From NCBI GenBank assembly GCA_017590115.1, contig JAGGNK010011114.1, forward strand, positions 2,595,733-2,659,732: a stretch of 64,000 bases of DNA, written 5' to 3'. Positions 10,858 through 22,047 of this stretch are shown in pieces. Each line of letters opens with the position of its first letter. The stretch's first letter is position 1. This DNA is from Montifringilla adamsi. Taxonomy: Eukaryota; Chordata; Aves; Passeriformes; Passeridae. A model generated the notes under the pieces. The model did no database searches and had not been told where the DNA came from. It worked only from the letters and a program-made list of their open reading frames with translations. The position numbers and the translations under genes were made by a program.

Positions 10858-12356
10858 GTAACAACCACCAGATATATTGAACTCAAACAGATTTTTGCTG
10901 TGTGCATACTGTTTTATGTCTTTAGGTTCATAGTTGTGACTGGAGAGAAAATGTTCTAGAAAGTCTTCAAATTAGCAGGTCACTTTTACAGCTGATTTCA
11001 GTGCAAAGTTAAGGGCACACAATTTTCTATTTATTTTTTTTTCTCAAAGAAAGGAGACAGCAAGACAGCTTCTCAAAGGACACCAAGCTCATATTTGAGT
11101 GCACCACTGTTGGAAGAGAAAAGATCATTCTGCCTCACTTCTATGTTTCTCTTTAAAATCTGTCAGCACAGCGCAGAAAATGTTATCAGCTCTGAAGATG
11201 TTTTCTTTTTTTTTTTCCTCTTTCCCCATGAAAGGACTCTTGACTATTATGCCTTGAGTGAAACCACAAACTCATTTCATGCCAGTCACCACGCATCCAT
11301 CAGGCTGCAGTGACCTTTGGTCGTTGGATTGATTTTGGTCACTGCTTTGGATTTGAATTATGGATTTAGGAGGAAAGAGTTGTCTGTCCAATCACTGGTT
11401 GTCTGAGCCATGAAGATGCCACAGGTTGTTGGGTTTACGGGAAACAAGCTGGTGAAATGATCAGATTTTGTAACAGAGGAGCCAGATTACAGAAATTCTC
11501 ATTACTCTGAGTGTTGCAATGGAGCATGTAGCTCCTGATGGAATGTGTGCTTGCTCCTTGAAGTGGCAGATTGGCTCATTGAGCCAGAAGATCATGGAGT
11601 GTTGCCTTTCCTCCTATATTAAAGCATTTATGAGGAGCGCTATTGATTTTTAATCCATTGAAAAATACTTGTTCCTTTATTATTGATTTTTTTTGGCTTC
11701 TCTCTAAGAATATGGTTTGAATTAAAACTGTGAGATGTGAGAGACAGACTCTGAGTGCACAGCAAAAGGTGTTCAGCTGGAAAAAGTGTAGAACCCAAGG
11801 TACTGTACTCAGTGCATCTCCTGAATCACCCAGAAAAAAAAAAAAAAGTAATAGTTTTCATCCTCTCTAACTGAAGCTACTCAACTGTTTTTAGCTTGAA
11901 GTTATTTTATTGAAAGGTGGAATCCATGTTCCTTGCTGGTTTTAATTTTGCCCCACAAGAGTGCACTGTTCTCCATCATCTTCAGTCAAGGCAGCAAAGC
12001 TCTGCTTACTGCACATGCAGGGAATTTGTGAGGGGATGGAGAAGGAGGAATACTCTAAATTTAAGTGCAGTGTGTTTCCTTGTAAGACTTTCAGGAGCCT
12101 CACAAGTGAAAACTTTCTAAATTTGGGCTGTATGCAGTATATGAATCTAGAAAAGGAGTTCCTAGAATCATGCCATGTTTTACAGCTTGGTTGTTCTGAC
12201 CTGGTTTTAGTTAAGATGCACAACAGAATAAGAAGTAACCCAAAATTTGTCAAATATGGCCTCTGGAAACAAAGGAAAAATTTTTGAGAGGCTCTAGAAA
12301 AGGACTGTGTCCAAAAGGAGTCAGGTGTTTTAAAATCTCCCTGCTCCACTGCAGTG

Positions 12357-12490
12357 AGAATCACAGGTTATTCTGGGTTGGAAGGGACCCCCAGGGATTG
12401 TGGAATCCAGCTCTTGGGTGAATGGCCCCCACAGGGATTGAACCTGGACCTTGGCATTACCAGCACCCTGCTCAAACCAACTGAGCCAAG
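12357..12490 (-). mobile_element. TguSINE1-type SINE (tRNA-Ile head, CR1 tail)
   Basis: On the - strand the element starts near 12490 with TTGGCTCAGTTGGTTTGAGC, a tRNA A-box region, and continues with GGTGCTGGTAATGCCAAGGT, GGTTCAATCCC (B box) and GGGGGCCATT. This is the body of a tRNA-Ile. It then passes into TCCCTTCCAACCCAGAATA and CTGTGATTCT, the 3' end shared with CR1 LINEs, which supply the reverse transcriptase in trans. The order and junction match the SINE described from zebra finch. The copy is degraded (GGTTCAATCCC for GGTTCGATCCC, several other changes), so it is an old insertion. It is antisense to EPHA3. Confidence 0.88.
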
Positions 12491-13958
12491 TGGCAAAGCT
12501 TTTTGCATTAAAACTTGCCCTCAAGCTGTAATAGCACCTTTTTTTGGGCACCATCACTCAAGTCATGCAGCCTGGAGTACGCAGGGCATTGTAGTTCACA
12601 TTTCCTCCTAGCAGTTGCTTGGGATGCCAAAGGATGAAAATCAGGCCACAGAGGGCTGGCAGCTCCCAAAATGAGTTTGTGGCTTTCACTTCACACTGCT
12701 GTCACCCTCAGCACGTGGTGGCTTTCACATTCAGAGTGCTCTGAGGCAACTTCTTCAGGAACACTTCTCCCCAAAACCAGAAAGGCATTTCCTGCCTCTC
12801 GCTGGGTCAATGACTTGTGTGAGTGAATGACTTGGTCTCTTCCTGCCCTTGTCCTTTGCAAGGCAAGTGTGAATGAAATTATAGGAAAAAAAAAAAGACA
12901 GGGATTTGAGAAGAAGGGATTCATTTAACTGCCCTGGAGTGTGACGTAAGTAATGAGACCTTCAAGTCAGGCAGGCAGCCTCGACATTCTGAAGTGCTCC
13001 AAGCAGTTTTTCACAGCTTTAGCCAGAAGCCTCTGAGAAGAGAGGGCTTTCAGAGCTTACATAGCTTTGAAAACATACACAAATGCAATAAGGAAATATT
13101 CTTATCCAAAAGAACCTCAAGAAAAACACAAGGGACTTTAGTGGGAGGCTAAGCATAAGAAAATTGAGGTCAGAAGCCACTTTTTCAGACTTTTCTTTAC
13201 AGTAATTTTTCTGTTAAAATAACTCACTTATTTTTATGGATTCAGTTCAACAAACCACTTCATAAGTTTAAATCCAACTGGGCAGTAGGAGAATACTAAA
13301 GAAAGTACTTTTTTGGTTTGGGGTGGATTTAACTGTGTGCTTTGTTGAACAAGAAAGCAAGCATTTGCTTCTCTTCCAAAGAAGAAATCTGCTTGTAGCA
13401 CAACATCTTGTTAATCCAATTATTCACAAAATTCAGGAGCTGTCTATGAACTTACTGTGAAGGTTTGCAGTGTCCCAGTGAACGTGGCTGATGTTCCCAA
13501 GGTTTAAGAAATGTTGAACTTTGGTGCCTCTCCAAATCTGAGGGAGTTCTCTGCACAGATTTAAAATGCAGCAAAGTGAAGGGAGTAGCTGATTTCACAG
13601 AATCTTCATTTACTGTTCCCCTGAGTCTAAATGCACAGCAAACGCCATCCCATGATGTACTAAATAGCCTCTTTGAAAAGAAATTAGGATATCCTGAGGA
13701 GTGATCTTTGTGCCATGAACAGCCCACTAAATAATCCCTATCAGCTTCCCATATGTAAATAGACACACCAGTCAGCAGGGCAGGTTATTCAGTCTTTATG
13801 TGTGTGATGTAATTAAAAATAAACGCCTCAGGAAGGCTTTGTATGAAAAGCTATCATCCTCATATCTTACACTGCCAGGTTTTCCACTCAAACACAAGCC
13901 CTTGTTCCTCCTAAACAGTGTCTGGGGAGATCCAGTCCTTGTCTTACTGGGATCATAC

Positions 13959-14003
<45 letters not shown>
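13959..14003. repeat. Microsatellite (AAT)15
   Basis: Fifteen uninterrupted AAT units. Open frames across it encode runs of Asn, Ile or Tyr and are artefacts. A perfect array of this length is likely to vary between individuals. Confidence 0.97.
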
Positions 14004-15401
14004 TTGTAGGGGAAATTGTGGTGTAACTGCATGGGTCACTGTGGGTGTTGACCAGATAGATGTATTTAGCATCCATGCTGCCCTGGATATAAAAAAATCA
14101 TAGGTTAATATAGTTGGGCTGCCTGGGGAGCTCTTTCCAATGAAATAATTTTCCAAGAAAATGAACCTGCTTTATATCCATAGACAACAGCAAACTTCAT
14201 TGCTAGAAAGAGCCCATCTTTTATTCTCTTGCAGCATCTGCTGGCCTTGAGGTACTTTTGGAATCTGATTAATCACTCAAGCTCTGGATCGTTCAGCCAT
14301 GGCTAAATGGGACTGTGTTGATGGACATTACCCATAACCTTTTCCTTCCCAGAAGTTAAACAAATATCAGATACACGATTCCAGCTTTAAAATGAAGGAT
14401 TGATTGCTGGGCTGCTGGCTGAAATCATAGCTGAAGTCTCCATTGACAGTAACTGTAAAATAGTTCTAAAAGCTTAGCTTGTTATAGCTTTTTGGACCAT
14501 TAAAACATCAAGAAAATAGAGTTGGAAGCTGGGTGCTACAAGATTTATTTCAAGCGTTTTTTTCTCCCTTCCCTCTGTTTTCAAGATGTGCTTTGGTCTT
14601 CCTATTTTGTGGTGCTCTGACAGTATTGAGCTGGGGTTGGTGTTTGAACTCCTGGTAAAGCATAATGGTCATTTGGGCTTGCAGAAGTTGAATGCTTTTA
14701 ATCAGGTCTGAAAAGAACTCAACTCCCTTTACTTACTAGTAAAAGCTTTTAAAATTTGTTTTCTGAGCTGCTGCCTGTCTTGGCAGCCTGAAATACAAAC
14801 TGTTAGAATCAAAGGATTTAATGTCAGTGCTTTTTAGCAATATGTATGTGCATAAAGATATATCTTGGAGTGGTTTTTACCTTGATAGTACAGCCTAGAG
14901 GATGAAGCAGCTGGTGCTAAGATATGGTAACATTAATTTCTATGTTGTTGACTCAAATCTAGCCTGGGTTAGCAACAGAGAAAGGTCATTGACCTACCAC
15001 ACATTTATTCAGGGCTTTCTTGATTAGCTTGGCTTTCTAAAAAAAAAGAAATATTCAGAAAAGAAAAGCTGAAAAGGGGGCATTGAAATCAGTTGCTGCT
15101 CAAATAGTAATATATTGAAACTTCCTGATGTGATTTCTGTAAAAATTATTTAACTGAAAAAAAATTTCATCTGAGGTGTCTTCTTCCAACAGTTTTCTAT
15201 GTATTTAATACTCCCTCTTTTGAAGGGAAAGATGATTTTCCTTGTGCTCTGCTCTTGCATGTTGCAAGAGGATAAACCAGCGTGCACCACATTCCAGGGG
15301 CTTTTTTGAGTGTTGATTCTTCTTCCTTGAATCCCTACAGAATAACCACATTTCAGCTTTCGTCACTTTTTTCGTGACTTTTTGTCGCTCTCTTTTTTTA
15401 G

Positions 15402-15587
15402 GGGAATTTGGAGAAGTGTGCAGTGGGCGCCTGAAGCTGCCTTCTAAAAAGGAAATTTCAGTGGCCATCAAAACCCTGAAAGTTGGCTACACAGAAAAGC
15501 AGAGGAGGGACTTCCTGGGAGAAGCCAGCATCATGGGCCAGTTTGACCACCCCAACATCATCCGGCTGGAGGGAGTCGTCACCAAAA
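15402..15587 (+). CDS. EPHA3: EPHA3 exon: kinase N-lobe (residues 153-215)
   Basis: The exon encodes [20 protein letters not shown], then [20 protein letters not shown], then [20 protein letters not shown] and TK. It completes the ATP-binding glycine loop (GAGEFGEV) and supplies the ATP-anchoring Lys176 in VAIK (EPHA3 Lys653) and its salt-bridge partner Glu193 in helix C. All are intact, so an active kinase is expected. The exon is 186 bp. The acceptor lies after CTCTCTTTTTTTAG and the donor is GTAAGA. Phase is 1 in and 1 out. Confidence 0.97.
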
Positions 15588-16104
15588 GTAAGAAATCCCA
15601 GCCTAAATAATTCTCTGATTTTCTGATCAGTCAAAGGGGAGCAGAAGTGAATTATAAATGAAGTCATCCAGGTTTATGCTCTGCAAAAAGCTCAGTAATA
15701 AAATGGCAGGTTTAATAAACTCCAGAGTTAGGATTTGCTCCAAAAGGGCCAGGAGGCTCTGGATGATGATCTGGTAAGGGGTCGTGGGGACTGATGAGCT
15801 GAGGCTTCTTTATTGCACTGAACTTCACTGTCTTCTGCTTTCAGCTAAGTCACTAGATTTGTCATTAGCAGCAATTAATGAACAGCCAACCTGGTACAAC
15901 ACCCGGTTCTAGTGAATAATTAAATAAGGCCAAACTTTTTTCCTAGATGGTTTTCATGCAGGGGAAGTACTCCATGGGATATTCAATATGTACCAGCACG
16001 AGGCATGTTAAAGCTCCAGAATTCAAACATCTTGGTAAAAATCTCAAAAAAAAATATTGAGGATTTAATCTGTCTGTAGTAAAATTAATTTTATCTCTGT
16101 CCTT

Positions 16105-16135
<31 letters not shown>

Positions 16136-16468
16136 ATGCCTTTTCTAAATCTGAATTTGGGTGCTTTTGTTATAGGTTTGGTTGGGGTTTGGGTTTTTTT
16201 GTTTGTTTTTGTTTGTTTTCGTTAAAGCATATTCTTGGTCGTTGTTTATGATAACAAATCACCTTCTCTTTTTGAGACCAAAAATATTTAACTGAAACCT
16301 TCATGTACATGTGGTACCTTCTTGGAAAAGTAGTATATTTCAACAACCTTCTTCAGCCACACTTTCTATATTTCCACTGCAGAACGAAGTGATACATTTA
16401 GCAACCAAAAATTTATCCACCTACATTAGTTATTAAGTGGGAGATCAATAAGATTTTTTATGAGGCAG

Positions 16469-16472
<4 letters not shown>

Positions 16473-16500
<28 letters not shown>
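16473..16500. repeat. Poly(A) run, 28 bp
   Basis: A pure run of A with no recognisable retroposed body upstream. It may be a microsatellite or the tail of a lost insert. Confidence 0.93.
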
Positions 16501-16503
<3 letters not shown>

Positions 16504-17530
16504 TGCTCCAAGGTTTTCAAGGGGGGGCAGAAAAAATTGGTGGGATATTTTCTTGTTCATCCCAGAGGATGCTGCTGGCAAAGCAGCTCTTTGCCATTTC
16601 AGTGATCAGCTTGGAATTTGCTGAGGATGTTTCTAGTTTAACTGGACAGAAACATACCAAATACTTTGGATTTAAGTAGATGGTTTTATTAGTTTTAAGA
16701 AAATTTTGGTTTTCAATCGTGTGATTCAAAGTTTCACAAGGATAGGCATGAAAAAATTTCATAACATACTGCTGAAAAGTATAAGAAATGAAAACCCCAC
16801 CAGAATATGTCTAAAAGTCATTAGTGATAGGTACGTAAAACACTACATGTTATGAAGAGCCATAATTATAATAATAATAATGCCTTCTCTATGTGTGATT
16901 CATTAAATTCTATTTTGCTGATTTCAATAACAAAGAAATTATTGTTTATCTTAGGTCTCACAGTCCTATTAGGAAAGGCCTGCCTGCATAAATTGAGTTT
17001 TATCTCCTGCTTTGTAATGACACACAGGTTTTATACAGTCAGAATAAGATTTGCAGTCACAAAATCACCTGAAACACCAGCATCAGTCTGCACACAGCTG
17101 AGCTAAAATCTCTTTTGTAACATTTTGTATTCCTGGAGCATTATTGAGACAATAATTTAATTGCTGTGCAGGTGTTGCTCTTGAATGTGCATTGCTAAAC
17201 CTCTCTGCACTCTGTGTAAGTGACTTGTAGTGAGTTTGCCCCTCAGGTGCATTCACAGCACTGCTGTCTGCTTTGGGGGGCTGGGGGAGGAGGTCAGGAG
17301 TGCCAGCTGCCCATCACATCCATGTGTGAGAGAGCAAACTCTGAATATTCCCAGCTGAAGCCAATAAAACCTCAGGGGCACAACACCCTCTGCAGATAGC
17401 TCCAGAACAGGAGCTGAGAAATCTGCTCTGGAGCCGCTTTTTACTGGGCAAAAGTATATGGCACAAACTGAATACAATAATAAATATAATTATTTGTTTT
17501 ATTGGAAATTCTGCAGGGTGATAGAACGAG

Positions 17531-17637
17531 AAGAAGCTTAGGAGTTTGGAGGTTTTTTTTTTTTTTTGTTGTTTTTGGGGTTTGACAAGAAGCTTAGGAG
17601 TTTGGAGGGGTTTTTTTGTTGTTTTTGGGGGTTTTTT
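17531..17637. repeat. Tandem duplication, about 56-bp period, two copies
   Basis: AAGAAGCTTAGGAGTTTGGA starts at 17531 and again at 17587. Each copy is followed by a T-rich segment and GTTGTTTTTGGGG. The copies differ mainly in the length of the T run. It directly abuts the 69-bp tandem pair that follows. Confidence 0.9.
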
Positions 17638-17775
17638 AACAAATCAATCGCCACATCAGGCTTCCAGCCTTGCCTCCAGCACAGAATTGCTCCTCTGCTC
17701 CTTGTGAACAAATCAATCACCACATCAGGCTTCCAGCCTTGCCTCCAGCACAGAATTGCTCCTCTGCTCCTTGTG
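17638..17775. repeat. Tandem duplication, 69-bp period, two copies
   Basis: Copy 1 (17638-17706) and copy 2 (17707-17775) both begin AACAAATCAATC and end CTGCTCCTTGTG. I see one difference (G in copy 1, A in copy 2 after AATC). Near-identity suggests a recent event. Confidence 0.95.
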
Positions 17776-19541
17776 GATTTCTGCATTTCCCAGCTGCTGC
17801 CCTGCACTCCTGGGCACACTGTAGGCAGCAGTCTTAATAACCAGCACACGTGTTCTGCTGAGTTTACTAATAATTTACAGCAATTTGTAGCCTGCTATTC
17901 TAATAAACCTGGGCAATGCTGTTGACACAACTTGTTATCATTTATAAACGGCCGAGCTTTGATAAATGGATGCAGAGGGCTCTTTTAAAACTTCAGAGCA
18001 TGTGCTTCTTATTATGGGCACATTTCCAACTGAATGAGGGTGAAACCCTGCACTTAAGGCTTTTGGAGTGTGGGTGAGCAAGGCAGGAAGATGCTCCTGT
18101 AATAATTTGGAAGATATATTTCTTACTCTAATTTAAGTTCTTCTGATAAAGTCTCGTAAAATTGCCTGAGTTTGTACAGAAACCAGACACCTGTCTCCTG
18201 GCTTCAAAGTGCAGGGCAAAGTAAATCAATTTATCATAGAAAATTTTGGATAGCCCTGTACTTGAAAGGTCCAGCAACATATTCTGGGTGTTACCAGAAA
18301 TCCCTTTGAATTCATGTTACACACAGAGTGCAAGTGCTTTTTCTTTAATCTTTATATATATTTCTGGCTAGCAAGACTGAGTATAAATAGATTTTTTGTT
18401 TGAGCTTTTACATTGTTAAATCTCATATCTGTATCATCTATCATTCAAGATTAATATTTTGCATACAGTATTTCCTACTGGTGAATGGATGACAGTCAAT
18501 TAATTAGTCATTAGTGTGACTCCCACAGTATAACACATCATTTGTACCACAGAAAGAAGATCTCTGAGCCCATTAATTCATAATGTTCTTCTTGTGTTAA
18601 ACTCATTCTTTGAAATTACTATTTCTCTTCTAAGATTTCTGTTTGGTAGAAGCTGTATTTTTTGAAAAGCAAACAGAAAAAACGTTGTCACCATTGACTT
18701 GGCTTGTTTAATGGCTTCTTGTTCTTAATTAAGCTGGGTGCCTTTTTCAAGCCTCATGCTGTTCAATTTTAAAAGCTAAAATTTCACCATGCCCTCTATA
18801 TAATATGCAGACCTTAGTGCTACTTTTGTGGTCAGATGCCTTCCTGTATTTTTTGTGCAATAATAATTCATCTCCTTAAATAACTTCATGCTCTTACCCA
18901 CCTTTCTCTCTACCACAAAGAGAAAATAAGCAGAGCATTAGTAAATATTATGAAATAATAAAATCCATATCACGCTAAAATATTAGCAGAGCAATGACCT
19001 TGGTCTGAAAACTTCCCTGTCATCACATGAATTTTTTGCATTACTTTCTCTCCAGATTGTCAGAGCTGCACAGAAAATCTTGGTTGTGTCACCAAAATGC
19101 CCTAGGGTGGAAGAAATGGTTTCGAAAACTGGTCTGAATATATCTGGATGGGTTTTGGGGGAAGAAAAAGGCTTTCCAAGGGCTGTTTCTTTAGAGTTTG
19201 CCAGTGCCCCGTGGGTGCAGCATGTTCAGGTCCCAGCTGTGTCCAAGTCTGTGCTCTGTCAGGGATCCCAGCACAGAGGGAAGGAGTGCCTGGAAGGAGG
19301 GAATGCCCATCTCACAGCTCTGCTTCTCTTTCCTGTGTTTTATTGTGCACTTTCCATCTTTATCTGCACCCAGCCTCAGTTTGCCCACGCATCTTTTGCT
19401 TCCTTTCTCAATGTAACGGAATAATATAAAAATTGTCCTTGGGATTAGGAAGATTTGGACACATTCCTGAAATGCTTGGGTTTGCTGATGGTATTCCAAT
19501 ATGTTCCTTTGTAAAGCCTGACCCCTGTGCTCTGTTTTCAG

Positions 19542-19603
19542 GTAAACCAGTTATGATTGTTACTGAATATATGGAAAATGGTTCCTTGGACAGCTTCCTA
19601 CGA
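19542..19603 (+). CDS. EPHA3: EPHA3 exon: kinase hinge (residues 215-235)
   Basis: This 62-bp exon completes Ser215 and encodes KPVMIVTEYMENGSLDSFLR. Thr in IVTEYM is the gatekeeper at the back of the ATP pocket, and EYMENGS is the hinge between the lobes. The acceptor is TGTTTTCAG and the donor GTAAGT. Phase is 1 in and 0 out. Confidence 0.96.
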
Positions 19604-21837
19604 GTAAGTGCAACAGGAAACTAAATGGGGCAGAAGTGGCTCTTGTTCTGGACTTGTTAGGGGTTTACTGCCACTCTGCACTGATTCATCAGCAGCTCTT
19701 GTTGCTTGATATTTCTTTATTTTCATTTGGGTTTGTGAATATCATGATGTGCTCATAAAGCCACTTAGGGATCTGCTGGTCCATTTACAATAAGCATTAT
19801 TTCAAAATTAAGGCAGTTTTGGTTGCATTAGTGTGTTGTATCTATTAAAAATGAACAAAACAAAGCAACATTCTGGCACACAAAAAATGGGAACTGCTTT
19901 TCTGGAGGCTGAATTATGACTGTAATGCAGTTATGCTTATTGGTTGGCAGTCTCTATGTCCAAGCAAGAGATTTTCTAAATGAATGAATTTATGGAAATT
20001 TTATCAGTAATGAAAAATTGAGAGAATAGCCCCATACCTGAGGATGTTATAAATGTTTAGCTAGCAAAGTTTACTGGCCTGTTTTCTTTTTCCAACCTTA
20101 GACACACTAATGCTGTGGCTGATTTATCTTTGTTTTCTGTCAAAGTTGGTAGTGAGCCTAAAAAAATTCAAACGCTCCCTGTGTCACCAAGATTTACTTG
20201 TGGCAAAACAAGGAGTGTAGGAGAAGTGAAATCCCATCTGAGGGGAAACACTGGTTTAATTTTAATTTGTTAGAGCAAACTCAGCTTTGGCTGGGAGACT
20301 GCTTTGGTTCTGCCACGGTTGAATGACATTATCCCCCAAATTCATAACATTGAACTAGACATTTAACCCCAAAAGGGGATAGATTGTCAACCTTAGTTTC
20401 TCTATGTACTATGTATGTTATGGTGTCCACTGGAGCATGTGAAATACATATAAATAATGTGTCAGTATAGCTGAATGAAATATCTCTGTACTGAACTATA
20501 TATATTTTGTTTAGACTTGAAATCCTTGAAGAGAGCCCTGAGGAAGGGAGAATAATTTCTGACTGCACAGAACAGTTGTTCAGCTTGTTCTTTCATTTTA
20601 CTGTGATTTTTTTTTTTACTATGTTATGTAGAAACATAGATAAGAACCTTGTGACTCATTAATATCACAGGCAACTCTGGCCCTATAACCTTTTTTATAA
20701 ATGCCTTTTGGAACTACTTAGTTTGCTCTCCTCATTGCCATTGAAAGGCTCTCTGAGCATCTGATTCTGTTCATGGTTAGAAACCTTCTGGTTTTCAGCT
20801 AAGTCTTTGCCAGAGTCTATATAAAATTCTCTTGTGTTGGCTCTGATAAAAAAAGGTACGGACAGCTGCTAAGAATCTTTTAAAATATTAATTTCTTCAT
20901 GAAGGGGAATTCTGAGAGACTCTTTAAGCACCACTGTGTCATATATTTGTCTAATGTGTCCAGTGCTAATATCACCCCCAAGTACACTAACCAAAAATGA
21001 AAAATGGATGCAATCAGTCTGGCAGACTGATTCATGTCAGATCACCTCACGTGACAGAGCCAGCTCCCTTGTATTTAATAAAATTCCAGAAGCAGCAGCA
21101 GCACGAGGAGCTGGAGAGCTGCCCATGAGGTTACATTTACAGCACTGGGGAATTCAACTGAGAGCTGCACTACAACAAATGCTGTCCTATTGTCTATATA
21201 TCCATATATCAATATCAAAAGTAGATGTTAGCAAAGAGGATTAGTAAGAGTTGAGAGATTTAAATTATGCCCAGAAGTAGATGATTAGAAATATATCCAA
21301 CTAATGGTTTCTAGGCTAAGTGTTTCAGTCATTTTTGTGCTCCTGCAGTTGAGGAAAATTTTAAGAAATGAGTTTAAAACTAACAGAATTTGAAAGCTGC
21401 TGACTCAGATCAGCATTTGCTTTTGTTAAATGAATTTCTTGTGTAATAGAAAACTTTCATTAGGCCATTGGGGAAGGCTTGGATTTTCACTAGAAAATCC
21501 TGTAGCCTTTCAGGGAAGTTGGACATCTGTTTCTGTAATGTTCTGACACTCCAGTCTCAGGAGCACACACAACTTAGATTTATGTGCTGCTTTCACACGT
21601 GCCCAATCTAGGAAATTAAAACTCCGATGACAGCAAGAAGGGGGAAAATGAATTTTTATCTGAATTGCAAATGTGTCCCCTTCCCTCAGCTGATTGGGAG
21701 ACCAGCATGTGGCATTTAAATCACAACGCCTGACTCACCAGCTCTTCATCTGAGGAGCTCCCAGGCTGTTTATGAAAAAAATCCGTGCAAGAAGGAACAT
21801 GAGCAATCCCTGAGATGATCTTTCCAATGTTTTCCAG
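19604..21837 (+). other. EPHA3: EPHA3 intron (2234 bp)
   Basis: Phase-0 intron, GTAAGT to TTTTCCAG. The sequence is AT-rich and unique. I see no exon or known repeat apart from an 18-bp motif at 20423-20440 that recurs at 30424-30441. Confidence 0.85.
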
Positions 21838-22047
21838 AAGCATGATGCCCAGTTCACAGTCATCCAGCTGGTGGGCATGCTTCGAGGGATCGCGTCTGGC
21901 ATGCGGTACCTGTCGGATATGGGTTACGTCCATCGCGATTTGGCAGCTCGTAACATCCTCATCAACAGCAACCTGGTCTGCAAAGTCTCAGATTTTGGTC
22001 TCTCTCGTGTGCTGGAGGATGACCCAGAAGCTGCTTACACCACAAGG
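21838..22047 (+). CDS. EPHA3: EPHA3 exon: catalytic and activation loops (residues 236-305)
   Basis: The exon encodes [20 protein letters not shown], then [20 protein letters not shown], then [20 protein letters not shown], then [18 protein letters not shown] carries the catalytic base Asp269 (EPHA3 Asp746), DFG carries the magnesium-binding Asp287, and Tyr302 is the activation-loop tyrosine (EPHA3 Tyr779). HRDLAARN is the tyrosine-kinase signature. As I recall it, human has GMKYLSD where this copy has GMRYLSD. The exon is 210 bp and phase 0 at both ends. The acceptor is TTTTCCAG and the donor GTGAGT. Confidence 0.97.

Larger units (their letters stand above)
10858..15401 (+). other. EPHA3: EPHA3 intron (4544 bp)
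   Basis: The intron splits the glycine-rich loop codon and ends in a pyrimidine-rich tract and TTTAG. It holds a TguSINE1-like SINE (12357-12490) and a 15-copy AAT microsatellite (13959-14003). No exon is recognised. The 140-codon minus-strand frame at 11942-12364 is chance and runs close to the SINE. Confidence 0.85.
15588..19541 (+). other. EPHA3: EPHA3 intron (3954 bp)
   Basis: The intron holds an (AT)n run (16109-16128), a 28-A run (16473-16500) and two adjacent tandem duplications (17531-17637 and 17638-17775). No exon or named transposon is recognised. The 114-codon frame at 19080-19424 has no domain. Confidence 0.85.

Noticed and set aside
12424..12490. Possible tRNA-Ile gene on the - strand
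   Set aside because: The tRNA-like part is mutated in the stems and runs directly into a CR1 tail, so it is the head of a SINE and not a working tRNA gene.
13796..14156. Several frames with poly-Asn, poly-Ile, poly-Leu or poly-Tyr across the AAT array
   Set aside because: They are translations of a microsatellite in different frames and not proteins.
17531..17775. CRISPR-like or minisatellite array
   Set aside because: There are only two copies of each of two unrelated units without spacers, in a vertebrate intron. They are simple tandem duplications.
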